From Diphasiastrum complanatum (taxonomy: Eukaryota; Streptophyta; Lycopodiopsida; Lycopodiales; Lycopodiaceae): 64,000 bases of DNA. The first letter of the stretch is position 1. Each line of letters opens with the position of its first letter. Shown one piece after another: positions 33,579-46,917 of this stretch. The DNA is taken from assembly GCA_029204225.1 (NCBI GenBank), contig MU831987.1, positions 29,023 to 93,022 on the forward strand. The letters run 5' to 3'. The notes under the pieces are model-generated. The model was not told the DNA's origin, did not search any database, and saw nothing but the letters and a program-made list of their open reading frames with translations. Made by a program: the position numbers and the translations under genes.

Positions 33579-36570
33579 ATGGCTACAAGTGGAGGCTTTG
33601 TGTTGGAGAGCAATGATAGGCTTACCTCAATCAACTATTCTACTTGGAAGGTGAGAATGGAGTCCTTATTGGAGATGAATGAGTTGATGGAGATTGTTGC
33701 AGGTGTGGAGGAGAGGCCTCAAGAACCTCAAGATCAAGTGAGGTATGACAAGAGAGCAAAGAAGGCTCTACACATGATTAAGATGAATGTTACCAATGAA
33801 CTTCTCAAGAAGTTGGTAAGTGCACATCATCTTTGGAGGCTTGGGAAGCTTTGAAGAAGCTTTATGAATCCAAGTCTACATCAAGAGTGCTTACTCTTAG
33901 GAGGCAAATCTTTCAAAGTTTGCAAAAGAAGAGTACTCATGCTTTTGTTTTGAAAGTTAAGGCATTCAATGATGAGTTAGCATGTATTGACGAAAGCATT
34001 AAGGAGGTAGAACTTGTTTAAGTTATACTTAATGGCTTGTTGGATGATCATGCTAATCTTGTTCAAAGTTTTTCTATTCAAAAGACTTTGCCAAGTATTG
34101 TGGATTTGCAAGAGATCTTGGTGAATGAGGAGTATAGGCTTCAATCAAGAGGAGGTAGATCTACATCAACATCTCATTATGAAGAGGATGCTATGTTCAT
34201 CAAAGGCAAGTTCAAGGGCAAAGGCAAAGGCAAGTGGTCTAAAGGGCAAGATCAAGGTGAGACTTCTTCTTTCTAAGTTGAAATGCTTTTATTGTGAAAT
34301 CAAAGGGCATTTTGCAAATGAATGTTTGAAGAAGCAAAGAGATGAAGGTAGCAAGCAAATCAACTTTACTACTAATGATGAGGATCTAGGTGGTGGTGAT
34401 TCTCTTTTGATGTGTTCTTCAAGTCCAATATCAAGTGAAGGTGACAAAGATTCATGCTGGATTGATAGTGGAGCTAGTTCACACATGACTAGTCACAAGG
34501 AGTTCTTTACTTCTTTGGTCACTTATGATGGAGCCAAGAAAGCAATTCACATGGCCAATGGTGGTGAGTGTGTGATTGAAGGTATTGGTTCAATTCCTAT
34601 TTGTCTCTCTACTAATAGGAAAGCAAGACTTGATGGTGTTCTTTACATTCTTTCATTTTCAAAGAATTTGTTAAGTATTGGTCAAATGATAGAGAAAGGA
34701 TACATGGTAAAGTTTGGTGGTGATGCTTGTTTCATTACAAAGGAAGAAATCTTGGTTGCTAGGGGCAATAGACACGGTAGACTTTTCAAGCTTGATGCTT
34801 TTGTTATGGCTAACAAAAAGGATGGAATGGAAAAGGAGATTGGTCTCAACTTTCCAAAGTTCCCTTTTAGCATCAATAAGATTGGTGGATCTTATGCAAA
34901 GTCTAAAAAGCTTCTTTATTCTAGATCTAGGTCAAGATCTAATATGCTTCTTGGAGATGTTCGATTTTTGTGCCAACTTGGCTAGTCTTGAGGATAATGA
35001 TGGTGTTTCAATGGTTCTTCATGACAAGTGCAAGCATGCAAAAGGTAAGGAAAGAGCTAACTTCATCAATGGAGGTGAAGTTTCTTCCTTGGAAAAGATT
35101 GTTGCTAATGATTTCTTTGATCATATGGAAAAAGATGTTGCTAGGTGCATGCATGAAGGAGGTGGTTCTTTTACATTATTTTGTGATGAGTCCAAGAAAG
35201 TCATTTTTGCAGCAAGTGGAGTCACATGTCTTCATAAAGAGAGTAGATCAAATGGTTCTATCAAGAGACTTGGTGAGGGAGATAGTCACAAGTCAAGAAG
35301 AAGAGAAGTATGTGAAGAGTTCAAAGTAGGATGTACTTTGAATGATGTCATTGTGAATGATAGTGAGGAAGAATCATTATCATATGAGTCAATACCTAAA
35401 ACATTGAGTAGAAGTTCTTGTTTGAAAAAAGAGAGTACTTCAATCATCCTCATGTTGAACGTACTAATCATTTTTTTCATGGCTTCTAATGTCTTTGAGG
35501 TTTCTACTTCTTATGATGCAATCATTAAGAGGGAGCCTTATGAAGGAAAGAGCAATGGAAGATTGGTTCTTGGGAAGATTCAAGGCATGGATCTCACATC
35601 TCTTCATCAAATCAGAGGATTCTATGATCATGAATTGATCACTCATCATCAAGATGGCAAAAGGCTGGTTGGAGAAGACTACATGGAGCAAATTGAGAGG
35701 CAATTTCTTCAAGACAAGGGAGATCTCATTGGTGAGCTTATTGAGGTTTTTTATGGACTCAAGAGGATTGGATTTATTAGGTTTGATACTCATATTCACC
35801 TAATCTACTTCATGTTGGATGGAAAGTTTGGAATCTATCTTTTGATTTATGATGGTGACATTGGTAACATTGTTTTCACTACCCTTTGTGGAAATTCGAG
35901 ATCAAGAATTGATGAGATCTTGTTGAATCTAGATCATATGTTTGAGAGGGAGTATTTCCAGAGGTTCAGGTTTTAAAATATTCATATCTTTGATGATCAA
36001 GAGAAAGGTAAGCAAGTGGAAGCGACTCACTTTGCTTTACTCACATGTTTTGGAGAATCTTCTTGTGTAGATGGCGCTATGCAAGTGGATATTGGTCCTC
36101 ATGGTTTTCATACTAGAAAAGCAAGTAATGGATCTGGAAAAAAAATTTTGTTCAATGACTTTGATGGTCAAGAGGAAGATCAAGAGGTTGGTCTCAAAGG
36201 GCTTCAACAACACAAAAGGAAAGGTGGCAATTTGGAGCTAGTCAAAAGCATCAAAGGAAGGTTATTTGGCAAAGATGTTATGGATATGTTTTTGCAGCTT
36301 ATTGAAGACTCAAGTAAGGTCAAAGTAGTAGCAAGGAAGTGTTGTTCAAGTTTATTTTACTTTTTCTCTCTCATGTTTGAGCTATTTCATGTGGATGTGT
36401 GCAAATTGTCAAGATATGGTAAAACTAGCTACATTGTCTTGCAATATCTTATTATTGGAGTTGTACTAGCATTCTTGGCTAATTTTGCTGATGGAAATGA
36501 AGCTATTGGAAGCTCATTATGTCACTCACTCATGGCCGAGTCATCAAATGTTGGTGATATCCTATGGTAA
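33579..36570 (+). mobile_element. Non-autonomous Copia coding region with degenerate pol
   Basis: Gag starts MATSGGFVLES at 33579 and is broken by a frameshift near 33830 and stops near 34019 and 34275. It reaches the zinc knuckle CFYCEIKGHFANEC (intact) and protease DSGASSHMTS. After the GAG-pre-integrase start the frame shifts. A long open frame (to 35974) then carries only scraps of pol: YGLK and FMLDGKFGIYLLIYDGD, where the RT box YVDD is replaced. Integrase and most of RT are missing. A further 184-codon frame (36016-36570) has two hydrophobic stretches (CCSSLFYFFSLMFELF; YIVLQYLIIGVVLAFLANF). The element could move only with enzymes supplied in trans. Confidence 0.75.
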
Positions 36571-36806
36571 GATGGAGATGAAGGCTCATTCATAGAGTTT
36601 TATGGTGGAGACATATCAAGAAAGGACAAAGTTGGAGGAGACAAGCAAGAAAATGGTCATCACTCACATTTATTGTTTGGTTGCTGTAATTTTCCAGAGA
36701 GTTCGAAGTTTGAAGCATGAAGGAATCATTTCATTTACATTCTATTTGGTTTTTCATGTTCTAGTTATATCTTGATGTGTAAAATTGATGTAAGAAATAG
36801 TGAAGC

Positions 36807-37048
36807 ATCCATCTTCTCTCTCTCATTTTTTCATTATACATAGTTCTCCTTGGGTTCTACTACTCATTGGTGCACTCTCTTGATGATATCTTGCAATCTT
36901 CTGTGTAGAATGCTCATATTTTGCTATTTTCGGTTTCACACGTGTGAAATACAGTAGGATACTGTAATTGTACGAACACACAACTATATTTTATGTTTTG
37001 GTTCATGTTTGATCAGTATCTCTTAAAGTTTGCATCTCATATTGTATC
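36807..37048 (+). mobile_element. Truncated 3' LTR of the non-autonomous Copia
   Basis: Near-identical to the stretch at about 32630-32870 of the 5' LTR, including the CACACGTGTG palindrome (36937). Both the left part and the last roughly 100 bp are absent; similarity stops at TGTATCA. Confidence 0.8.
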
Positions 37049-38220
37049 ATAGATTTCCCGTAACCCTTTTTCGAGAGTCCAAGCACCGAACAACTTGGGC
37101 AATTCCATGCCATTCAAGTGTACCATAGTCGAGCTAGGAATCTTCTAATCTCGGCCCAATCAAACTAGTTCAAACTTGGATGATGGTGTAATAGATCCAC
37201 TCAAAAATCCTACCAAATCACTCCCTCACAAAATTGATTCTTGCATTATTTTTCTTGATATTTCACACACACTACACGTGTGGATAGTACACCTGCAGTC
37301 CACAAATCGATTTGGACCAAAACAAATAAAGCTATCACTCTCTTAGAGCTCGACCACACAAGATTAAATCAAATCAACACATTGACAATAATTTTTCAAT
37401 TGATTAATGGATCATTACATGCCTCTTGATACTAGGCTCTGATACCATGTTGATTTTCAGAAAAAAAGGACAATGATTGATTGTACAAATCAATCTACAA
37501 GAGGTGTTGATTGTCTATGGATCTAACAAATTCTATTGACTAGATCTTGATCTACACATAGATCATCAACTATTTAGCAAAATCAACTAATGTAAACATC
37601 AATAATCGTCAAGGGTGGCCTCACACGTGTGGAAATCAGCCACTGTACAGACTCTGACCAGAGAGCAAAGTACTATAACTTTTGATAGCATTCCAAGCAT
37701 AAAATCACAAGACAAATGTGTGAATCACATTGCTAGATTGTAAATCTCTCATCAACTTTCTATTGAAATGGTTGATCTCTTTATGAATCAAGTACATTCA
37801 CGAGCTGTGTATTGTCCATGAAGAGTGCCTAGACATCTAGATCCACCAATGGGAGCCAAATATGCTCATTATCCAAAGTTGACTTATCACATTAGCTAGA
37901 AACCAAAAAACTAGTCTTCCACAAGTATAGGAATATTTTCTATAAAATAGAATCTAGTGGAATATCTAAATCTTATCCTCTACAACCTGATCCACACGTG
38001 TGAGCAACAACTTGACATGCGGGATCATTTACTCATTCACATGGAAGTGCAAGCTAATTACATGGAAATTGGTCAAAGTGACTTTTTCTTAGATTCTAGT
38101 CACAAATCAAGTTCACACTTATGTAGATTGAACCAAAGTGAATCTAACTATTTACAAGTACATTTTGTACATCCTTTCACATGTGGGAACAGGCTCCACA
38201 CGTGTGAAATCCTATCATGA
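37049..38220 (-). mobile_element. Copia 5' end: leader, primer-binding site and LTR
   Basis: GCTCTGATACCA at 37436-37447 is a minus-strand primer-binding site. The LTR begins at 37448 (TGTTGATTTTC on the plus strand) and contains CACACGTGTG at 37622, 37993 and 38197. The leader (37435-37049) is cut off by the truncated LTR of the neighbouring plus-strand element. The far LTR end is not fixed. Confidence 0.7.
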
Positions 38221-40167
38221 ACATAGATCTCATGATTGATCAAACATATCAAGTTGGAAGTGACAATTTCGACAGTTCTCTTCCCAAATTAGAAGCAAAC
38301 ATTCATAAATGATTTACTAAAACACATGTGACCATATACAGAATGCATGGACTTACAAATTTTAGATCTTAAGAAGGTTAGAATGAGAAACAATCAAGGA
38401 ACAAAATATGGAATCAATGTTACAAGGTGGAATATGCTCATTTCCAATTAATCTAAGATCATTTTTTAAGCAAACACATTGTTTTGATAGTTATAAATTG
38501 TTGAAAGAAGTAAACTTAGGGGCAATATGCAGTTTACAAATTTATGCATGCATGGGTTTTTCCATAGTAAAGATTAATTGCACTTCCATATTCATGTGTT
38601 GCACTTCATGATTTAGAGATGACAAGCTTGTCGTACCCATGTACCAAACTATGAGCATATGAAGTCATAAATTTGCTCAAAATGGCTTTTGCAAACTTTT
38701 TTTTATTTTAGGAATGTCTAACATTGTGCCAGAGCTTTGTGATTCTAATAAGAAAATAGACAACTAACGATTTTGTGAAAACAATGTTTGGGAAATCTCA
38801 AAACAAGTGTGATTGCAGGTTGGCTGCTAGAATATTGGCAATCTCAGAGCAGCATGGAAATTTTGGAGCAAGAGTGAATCTACCTCAATCCTTAAGTCTA
38901 TCAATTGTAAATAATCATGAGCACAACAGTTTGGAGTTTGGACTCTGATCAAACACATTGCATAGTTGCAAGCGCTGACACCAACACCATTGTCGTCGCC
39001 ATAAGTTGCATCATTGTTTTGTGATCCAACAAGCAAGTCTCATGGTAACTATCATCGATGATTGATCATCGACCCATTGTTGAAAGTCTTATTTTTTATT
39101 GATCATTGACCCATTGTTGAAAGTCTGAATTTTGATTCACCATCACCGTATTAGGGTTCACCGGTGACAAAATTTTATAGCAAAATGAATCCCAATCAAT
39201 TCTAAAAGTGATGGAGGATGCACAAATAAAAGATCTAGATCCAAACTATGAGCTAGAATCAAGCTAGTTACCAAAACTAGTAAATTTGGCATTTAACTCC
39301 AACACATAGATTTTATCAAATGAACCAAAGTAAATTACAACAAGCTTCTCAGAACTATAAACAGGTTCAATACCTTCCAAACCAAGCAATTAATACATAA
39401 GAACACTCACATCCAATAGCTAGAACTCGCCACCAAAAGACAATGATGATAGAAGTGGAAAAACTCGATTTTTCTTGATATTTTGATGGAGATCCCATCA
39501 TACATTTATACATTTCAAGCATGGATCTGAACGTTATAGGGCATCTCAGTACTTATCATAACCTAACCCTAACATCTAACCTAGTAGGCCATTGGATCCA
39601 CCCTAATATGGAGTCAAGATCTTAAGATCCAAAAACAATGTAAAACATGCTATTTTTAGCTCCTAGAATTTCTCTAGCTTATCTAAGCACACTTTGGCCT
39701 CATTTCAAAGATGCTATCACAATGTAATATGAGGAATGAAGTCTTGGGAAAGCATCCTATGCTATTTGGCACGTGTGGCATCTATTTACATGGCCACCTT
39801 GCCAATTACAATGCATGTGACCAAAATTGGTCAAGCTAGAATTGTGAAATTTCAACAACCGGCTCGTGGCTTAGTTGTAACTTGCCAATGGCCAGCCCTT
39901 CAAGTGGGCAATAGGCCGGGTGGCGTGATGACAGGCCCGTGGCTGCGTGCAGAGACAACAATTCATGTTCACACATGGCTAAATTTTTTTAATGAGAATG
40001 TTAGAAAAAAACTCAATATTTGTAAGTGTGATGCCTTTAGCCTCTACTATTGTAATAATTCGTAATTCTAAACTGACATACAAGAAAAAAAATATATAAT
40101 TAATATTATGTGATAATGTGTATTATAATATGAACCTAAACATTAATATTCAAAATCCATCATATGT
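38221..40167. repeat. No gene; one short duplication
   Basis: AT-rich sequence. Near 39065-39125, TTGATCATCGACCCATTGTT is repeated with one change about 50 bp apart, each followed by GAAAGTCT. Nothing else is recognisable. Confidence 0.5.
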
Positions 40168-40261
40168 ACACACACACACACACACAAGTAAAGTGTGCCC
40201 GCCGATGGCGGACGTGCGTGCGTGCGTGTGTGTGTGCGCGCACGCGCGCGTGTGCGTGTGT
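40168..40261. repeat. CA repeat and 50-bp alternating purine-pyrimidine tract
   Basis: A CA repeat at 40168-40185, a CCGCC/GGCGG hairpin near 40200, then a strictly alternating purine-pyrimidine tract of GT, GC and CG steps at 40212-40261, a sequence type prone to form Z-DNA. Confidence 0.85.
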
Positions 40262-40745
40262 TTGCATGCCCTAATGGCTTTCCTTCTAGAATGAAGGACG
40301 TTTTAAGGCAACGATGTCATCACAAAAACTGACATGCTTGCTGAATGGATTCAATGTTCGGAGTTTGTCATCAAATAATGTGCAAATATAGATGACAAAT
40401 CTTCCTTGCAGACTGCTCCCAAACTGCGTCTGTTTGTTTTGTGACACGGGCTATGCTACAACTTCCACCTAGGAGAATGCAAAACCTTCAAATTGGTATA
40501 GGCTCTAATTGGTTAAGGGTTTTCACTGCAGGCCTCTATAGTTGTACACAGATTTTAAACTTTGGCATGCACCAAAGTGATCGTGTACAATTTCAGCTGC
40601 CTACATCTAAATGCTTGCAACAATAAGAGCCTCTCCAAATTTGAAGGTTACATTCTCCTAGGTGGAATGTGTAGCAAAGTTTATGTCAAACAAACATTTA
40701 TATTCACCAACTGCAAAAAAAAAACATTTATGTTTATTGGAATGT

Positions 40746-40795
40746 ACATACATACATATACACATACACATACACATACATATACACATACACAC

Positions 40796-40894
<99 letters not shown>

Positions 40895-41030
40895 TACACA
40901 CACACGAATACACATATACACAAATATACACACACATACATATACATAGAAAAGCACATTCATACATACATACATACATACATACATACACATATACGCA
41001 TACATATACACACATACATACATGAAGACA
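40746..41030. repeat. Compound CATA/CACA and (TA)47 microsatellite
   Basis: The TA core lies at 40798-40892 with CATA- and CACA-type arms on both sides. ORFs through it are artefacts, including the extension of the Helitron helicase frame. Confidence 0.95.
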
Positions 41031-41059
41031 TACTCTAAAAGTCCAAACATAATCTTTGA

Positions 41060-43830
41060 CACTAATCCTAAAGCACTTTTGAATATACAATGTTTTGAGT
41101 GCACCTGGCCACTCCTGCCACATCGATAGACCGGTCTCACTGTCACTAATCAGCACTCGTACACTTGTTGCATTTTGCACTCTCGATAGTGCCAGATATA
41201 GTTGACCATGACTAAATATGGGACGTGGCAAATACAATCCAATAGTGTCCATTGTCTGCCCTTGTGCCTTGTTTATTGTCATGGTGAAAGCCGCTCTGAT
41301 AGGAAATTGCACTCTCTGCAATCCAAACGACAAATTAGAATTGCTCGACACTAAAGGGGTCCGTGAATGAGAACTCTATTCCCTTTATTCTTCCTAGTCA
41401 CTATCTCTACCTCTATGACCTGTATGCCCAATCTACGAATGATAAATCTTGTACCATTACACAATCCCTTATGCGACGCTATCAACCGCAACAACATCAC
41501 TATCATGCCAACCTTCAACACCAACTTATGTGGAGGGCATCCACTCGGTCGCAAAATGTCCAAAAACTCTACTAGGTACACATCAAAATCATCACACTCA
41601 ACCCACTATCGGCACTATAATATGGGGCTCTATACTCTTCCAAAGATCTAATGGGCCAGAAGGGGCACATGTCAAAATAAGTACATTGAGCCAACATTGA
41701 AACGAAGTCCCCTAGGACACCACCTCCAACAGGCAGTTACTCCATTCCATCATATCATGTTGTTTATTAGAAGTCTATGCTTGCAATCATCTATAAAACG
41801 ACGAAAACAGCTCACCATCAATTGTGCGCAAGTCCTCAAAACTTGTTGCAACTCTGATGTGGGGCGAAAGAACTCGCAAATAAAATCGCTCTCCTTTGAA
41901 CGGATGGACAAAATACATATGTGCATTGATTCTATGGGTCCACCTTTGCACTCTCTTGTTGTAAACATAAAATCGTGACAAGTCTTGGTACAACAACTCT
42001 CAAGCCTCCAAATCGCCACTACTATTCAACTCAAAAAAAGCTGTCAAAGTGGTACTCAAATGACCTCCCACGACCTCCTCTAAATCGGCTCCCTCATTAA
42101 AGTAAACCAACTCATGTCCATGAAGATGAACTGCCAGTCGAGTCACAATTGACTTAAGAGCACCCATAGAAATTCCAAACAGTCGCTAGCAAGCCTCACT
42201 CATAGAGAAATATCGAGCATTCAAAAATTGCTCTATCTCATTCACTGGCCCAACTATCTGACCACCACCCTCTATAGCCTTTGCCGTAATCATATCTGGT
42301 CCCTTGTACACGTACTTGTATAGATACTTCACACTACATATATGTACACATATCTCTACGTTGATGTGACACTGAAAAAGTAGTGTCAACCATCTGTTGT
42401 ACGGTAATATCCGTCTGTTATCTATTTCTATTCCATGTGATTGCACCTTCACTTCATTGTCTCCACACCTATATGAAAGATACCCATTCTCTACCATTGT
42501 TTCATCGATAAAATTCCTTGGGTAGTTCTTCGAGCATTTTCCATCCTTCATGCACGGTGCATTTGGAAAAGATGTTCCACATGGGCCGTGCATCATACAG
42601 GTCCTCACTCATGCAACTCTGGATCATCCTCCCTCACAAAAATATCTATGCATACGATATGATTGTAATCTCCAACAGTGATGGGTTTGTTCCGCTCCTC
42701 GAATATAATCAATAGATGGGCATGGGACAATCCTCTCTTCTAAAACTCAACAACATGAAGCCTTCCTATAATGCACCCAAATATCGCATCCTTCTTCAAC
42801 AAATCAATCAAGTGATGAAGCTTCATGCTAAAAGCCCTCTACACCAAATCGGGCCTATCTGCAAGTGTTTGTTGAAATCTCAACTCCCTCCTCACTTCTA
42901 ACCAATTTGGATCCGCTGTCATTGTGACAAATCGAGAGAACCCAACTCCTTAACGATGGCCATAGAATTTGGGTATGGCTGATGCATATGACGCAGTGAA
43001 CCAATATAAGACGATGGAAGGACTACTCGCTACTAGCAGCATATCTACATCTCATTCTTTTAACCTTGGCCAATTTTGACTCCTCTTCAAGGGTCCTACA
43101 TGATGGATGGCTATGCACCTCGTAACATATGCAACAAAAATCGAAAATATACTCCCTCAAATGATTCTTTGCCTCTCACCGACGTACAAACCATCTCAAA
43201 ATTCTCAACATTGGGCATTGGATCCAATGGGATAGACAAAGGTGCAGCCGCATCCAAAGACGTCAAACAAATCCTCGCACCTGCTTCTAGACCTCTTGTC
43301 GAAGGACCGATATGTGTGATGGACCCTATTCCAAATGTACTCAATTGGACATCATCATGTAAATCCAACCCCCTTACTGACGTACCAACATCTACCACAA
43401 TATGTGTGTCATCGGCAACTCTTTCAAATGTGGTGGAATCAATTTCATCCCTACTTACCACATCATGCACCTGTTCAAGTCATGAGGAAGAAGCCTCCTC
43501 TTTGTTTTTCTCATTCGCTCTAATCTATTCCTCCTCTCCAATCTAGACTTTAACTTTGGTGTCCTACAGGATGGATCTCTACAAACATGATCAAGGGTGA
43601 CAATCTCTCCTAAATTACCTGCAAAACCAACATCACCAACAAGCATATGTTCGACGATATCCAAGTTTGAAACCAAACTTGGAGTCGAACATGTCGCCAG
43701 GTGCGGACGATAATGCCCTTCGCACAACGTTGCGTTCTCTGTTCAATCTCCTCCTCCTTGCAAACCGTGTCTTACCCTCTAGAGTAATGTACGAAGGATT
43801 GTTCCGCACACACTCAGAAGTTTCCAAGCT
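41060..43830 (-). mobile_element. Helitron remnant with helicase-like N and Pif1 helicase C-terminus
   Basis: Read from 43830 downwards: a degenerate N-terminal region (43830-43110), then the Helitron_like_N domain at 42608-42186 (CMKDGKCSKNYPRNF, HINVEICVHICSVKYLYKY, KYVYKGPDM, EIEQFLNARY). The continuation at 42019-41787 contains RFYVYNKRVQRWT. After a large deletion comes the C-terminal end of the Pif1-type helicase at 41581-41100 ([35 protein letters not shown]). The Rep nuclease and most of the helicase are missing, and frameshifts occur (for example near 41352). It is not autonomous. The 3' CTRR terminus was not found; the TA microsatellite replaces the expected end. Confidence 0.85.
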
Positions 43831-44322
43831 CTATTCTACATAAAATTTTCCCTTCTTTAGAAACAAATACATGTGAAATTAAAACACTAATTATCAGACT
43901 TGTTGTAAAAAAATTTGAAGATAACAAAACAATTGCTGACTGCAGCTGAAAAACAAAAAAACATATAATTAAAGAAATTTGAACATAGTCAAAGGATTAC
44001 AAAAAGGAAGCAATACGGAGTGTCAATTCGAATTCTCGAACCGTATGGTTGTACCCTATTTTGGAATGTCACCACATATTCCCTCCCTGCATCATATAGG
44101 CCTTCCCACATGTACGTGGAAAAGTTAACACCTCGCCTTAATTAGGAGAAAAGTAAGGCTACACACCTTCCTAAGGTGGAAATTCTAATTAACTTAAACT
44201 CCTTAGCATCGTTTCAATGTTTTATATTGTTGTTAATTTTATCAATGAAGATAAATTAGATATATATGTATAGATATGCCAAAGGTGTTAACTTAGTTAT
44301 GTAATGAAAAAGATGATAAATT

Positions 44323-46917
44323 TGTGAAGTTTTTAGCACGTGTGAACTTCACCACACACCCTACAGGATCTTATTGAGGTGTTGTGATTGCACAAGATTG
44401 ATCAAAGAACAGTATGCTTGGAAAATCTAAGGCAAGAGCACAATGGCATACATCTGATGAAAAAAATCTAACTCTTCACTATGAGAAATGAATGTCAGAA
44501 ATAATTTTAAGTGTTCAATATGGGAAAAAGAAGCCGCTCTCAGGTAGAGAGAGAAAATCATACATAGAAAACTCGGGTAGGGAGAAGTTGATGAGAAATG
44601 AATAGTTGAGTGTACAAGTTCAAATGGTTGCTTTGTCTTGATATTTGATCTAGAAAAAGCCCTTTTGTGTGACTTTGCCAGCACACAAGTTTCACAAGGT
44701 AGAAGCTCCTTTGACAGTGTCTTTGGTAGATCAACAGCTTTTCCTTCTTTGACCATAGATTGCATGGCTTTGAAATTGGGATGACCCAATCTCTTATGCC
44801 ACAGATCCTCATGTAGAACCTTGGTCTCATAAGCAATATCTGAAATGTTAGCACTCTCCCTAGAATCTAGTTTGTACAACTTACCAATTCTAGATCCTCT
44901 AGCAATAACTTCATTTTCTCTTGAGATTATACACTTGTCAACTTGAAACTTGACATCCAATCCACTATCAAACAACTTTCCTACACTAATGAGATTCTTG
45001 GTCAATCTAGGTATATACAGTACATCATGTAAGCAAAAAGATTTTGATGATGATGCATGCAACCTATTCCTAAAATCCTACACTGTACATCATTAGCAGT
45101 ATAGATTGATCTTTTTGCACCTAGATATGGCATGAAATTAGTGAAAGAGTTCCTAGAACTAGATATAGGGGAACTAGCCCCACTATCTATCCACCAAACT
45201 TCTTCATTCTTAAAAGGAAAAGATGAAAAAGTAGACATTATTAATGAATCCTCTCTTTCACTCTCTACATCCTCACACTCCTCCTCATTAGTAAGGCTAG
45301 CTTTCTTAGATTGGTTCTTCTTCTTGAAACAGTTTGATGCATAGTGTCCTTTCTTGCCATAGAAAAAACACTTGATCTTTGACAACTTCTTCTTGCCACT
45401 GGATGTTGCACCTTGTGAGGACTGATCCTCACCACCTTCTTTGGCTTTGTCCTTCTTGAAGTGTTGTTGTCCTTTGCCCTTGCCTCTTGACTTGTCTTTG
45501 ATGAAGAGTGCTTTGTCATCTCCACCATCTTTCAATGAAAGTTTGTTGTTCTCTTGCCTACTTTCTTCATCAATGAGAACACCTTGTAGTGTCTCCAAGG
45601 ATGGAAGAGAATCCCTGACAGCATAAGTTTGCACAATATTGTCATACTCATCTCTAACTCCATTTAGGACTACTTGAACAAGTTCAATGTTATTAAGAGC
45701 ATCACTAATACCAGCTAACTCTTGATGAAACTCCTTAACTCTCATGGCATATGATGAAGCACTCTCATCTACTCTCTGATAACTTAGAAATATTTGCTTT
45801 CTAGGTTTAAGCAATCTAGAAGTATTTTTGATTTCATAGATTGTTTTTAGAGTATCCCAAGATTCCTTTGCAGTGGTGCATGTACTGATCTCTCTTAACA
45901 CTTCATTGGTAACATTCATTTTTATAAAATGAAGGGCAATTCTGGTTCTTTTGTGAAATGTTGCAGCTTCATTAGGTGCAGCAGGTTCTTCTTCAACTCC
46001 ACTCACAATATCCATTATATCTTGTAGAATCAACAATGATTCCATTCTGATCTTCCACATTGGATAATTGGAAGATGTTAATCTCTCACTGTGCTCTAAG
46101 AAATGTGAACCAGATGAAGACATCTTCTTGGTGAGAAATTCTAGTAATGATAAAAAATGGAGTTGAAAGGATGTTGCTTGCTATCTCAATCTAGGATCTA
46201 ACACAGATGTTGATCCACCCTATGAAGTCTAGCAACAGATGTGAGAGCAAATTCTCAATACAGAAAATTAATCTATCTTGAATTTGGATCTTGCTTCAGT
46301 CACAAAAGAAGAAGCACATGCAAGCAAGAAGTCTATCTCTCCCACGAGTTTCAAAGTACTGATAAACTCTCTAGGAACTTACTTTCAACTCAAACACAAT
46401 AATATGTGTGAAATGAAAAGTCTAAGACCTCAGAACACTCACCTCTGTCCAATTCTACTTGATTGACAGTGAAAATTGATGAAAATGGTGAAAAGACAGA
46501 TGTGTGCTCACTTTGGCATATCCCACGAGCTGAGTACCCTCTCAAATTCTCTGATTGCCTAAAACTCTTATAAAAACAAATCAAATTGATTTAGAAACAA
46601 GAGCGACACATTCTACTCTTCAATACCTATTTAATAAGCTATAGAACATCAAATTTGGATCATTCCTTGAGAAGTAGCACTCATTAATGAGGGCTGATTT
46701 CACACGTGTGAGCTCTCTGTCCGTACAGAGCTTCGCTGGATCAAATCAGCCTTGATTTGATCCACTTATGATCCACATATTGCTTATTCAATCCCTCTCC
46801 AAAATCTGAGTTCCTACAAGCAAAAACACTGATGATCTGTTGTATACACCCTCACCTCTTCAAAGCATGAAGCTCTGATAGCATGTGAAGTTTTTAGCAC
46901 GTGTGAACTTCACCACA
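44323..46917 (-). mobile_element. Internally deleted Copia element
   Basis: A mutated primer-binding site (GCTCTGATAGCA, 46872-46883, one mismatch) lies next to an LTR end at 46884. Gag starts at 46123 (MSSSGSHFLEHSERL) and is open to the protease (WWIDSGASS, near 45175). The zinc knuckle reads CFFYGKKGHYASNC, with the second cysteine replaced by Tyr. After a frameshift near 45050 the GAG-pre-integrase domain continues (LWHKRLGHPNF, LPCETCVLAKSH). It stops at PFELVHS, the first integrase residues, and runs straight into LTR-like sequence. The same 34-bp sequence (TG...CA) occurs at 44323-44356 and 46884-46917. Integrase core, RT and RNase H are absent. Confidence 0.8.

Noticed and set aside
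40562-41146. Long Tyr/Ile- and His/Thr-rich ORFs on both strands
   Set aside because: They are translations of the TA/CATA microsatellite; only the plus-side end of the 40734-41351 frame is real Helitron helicase sequence.
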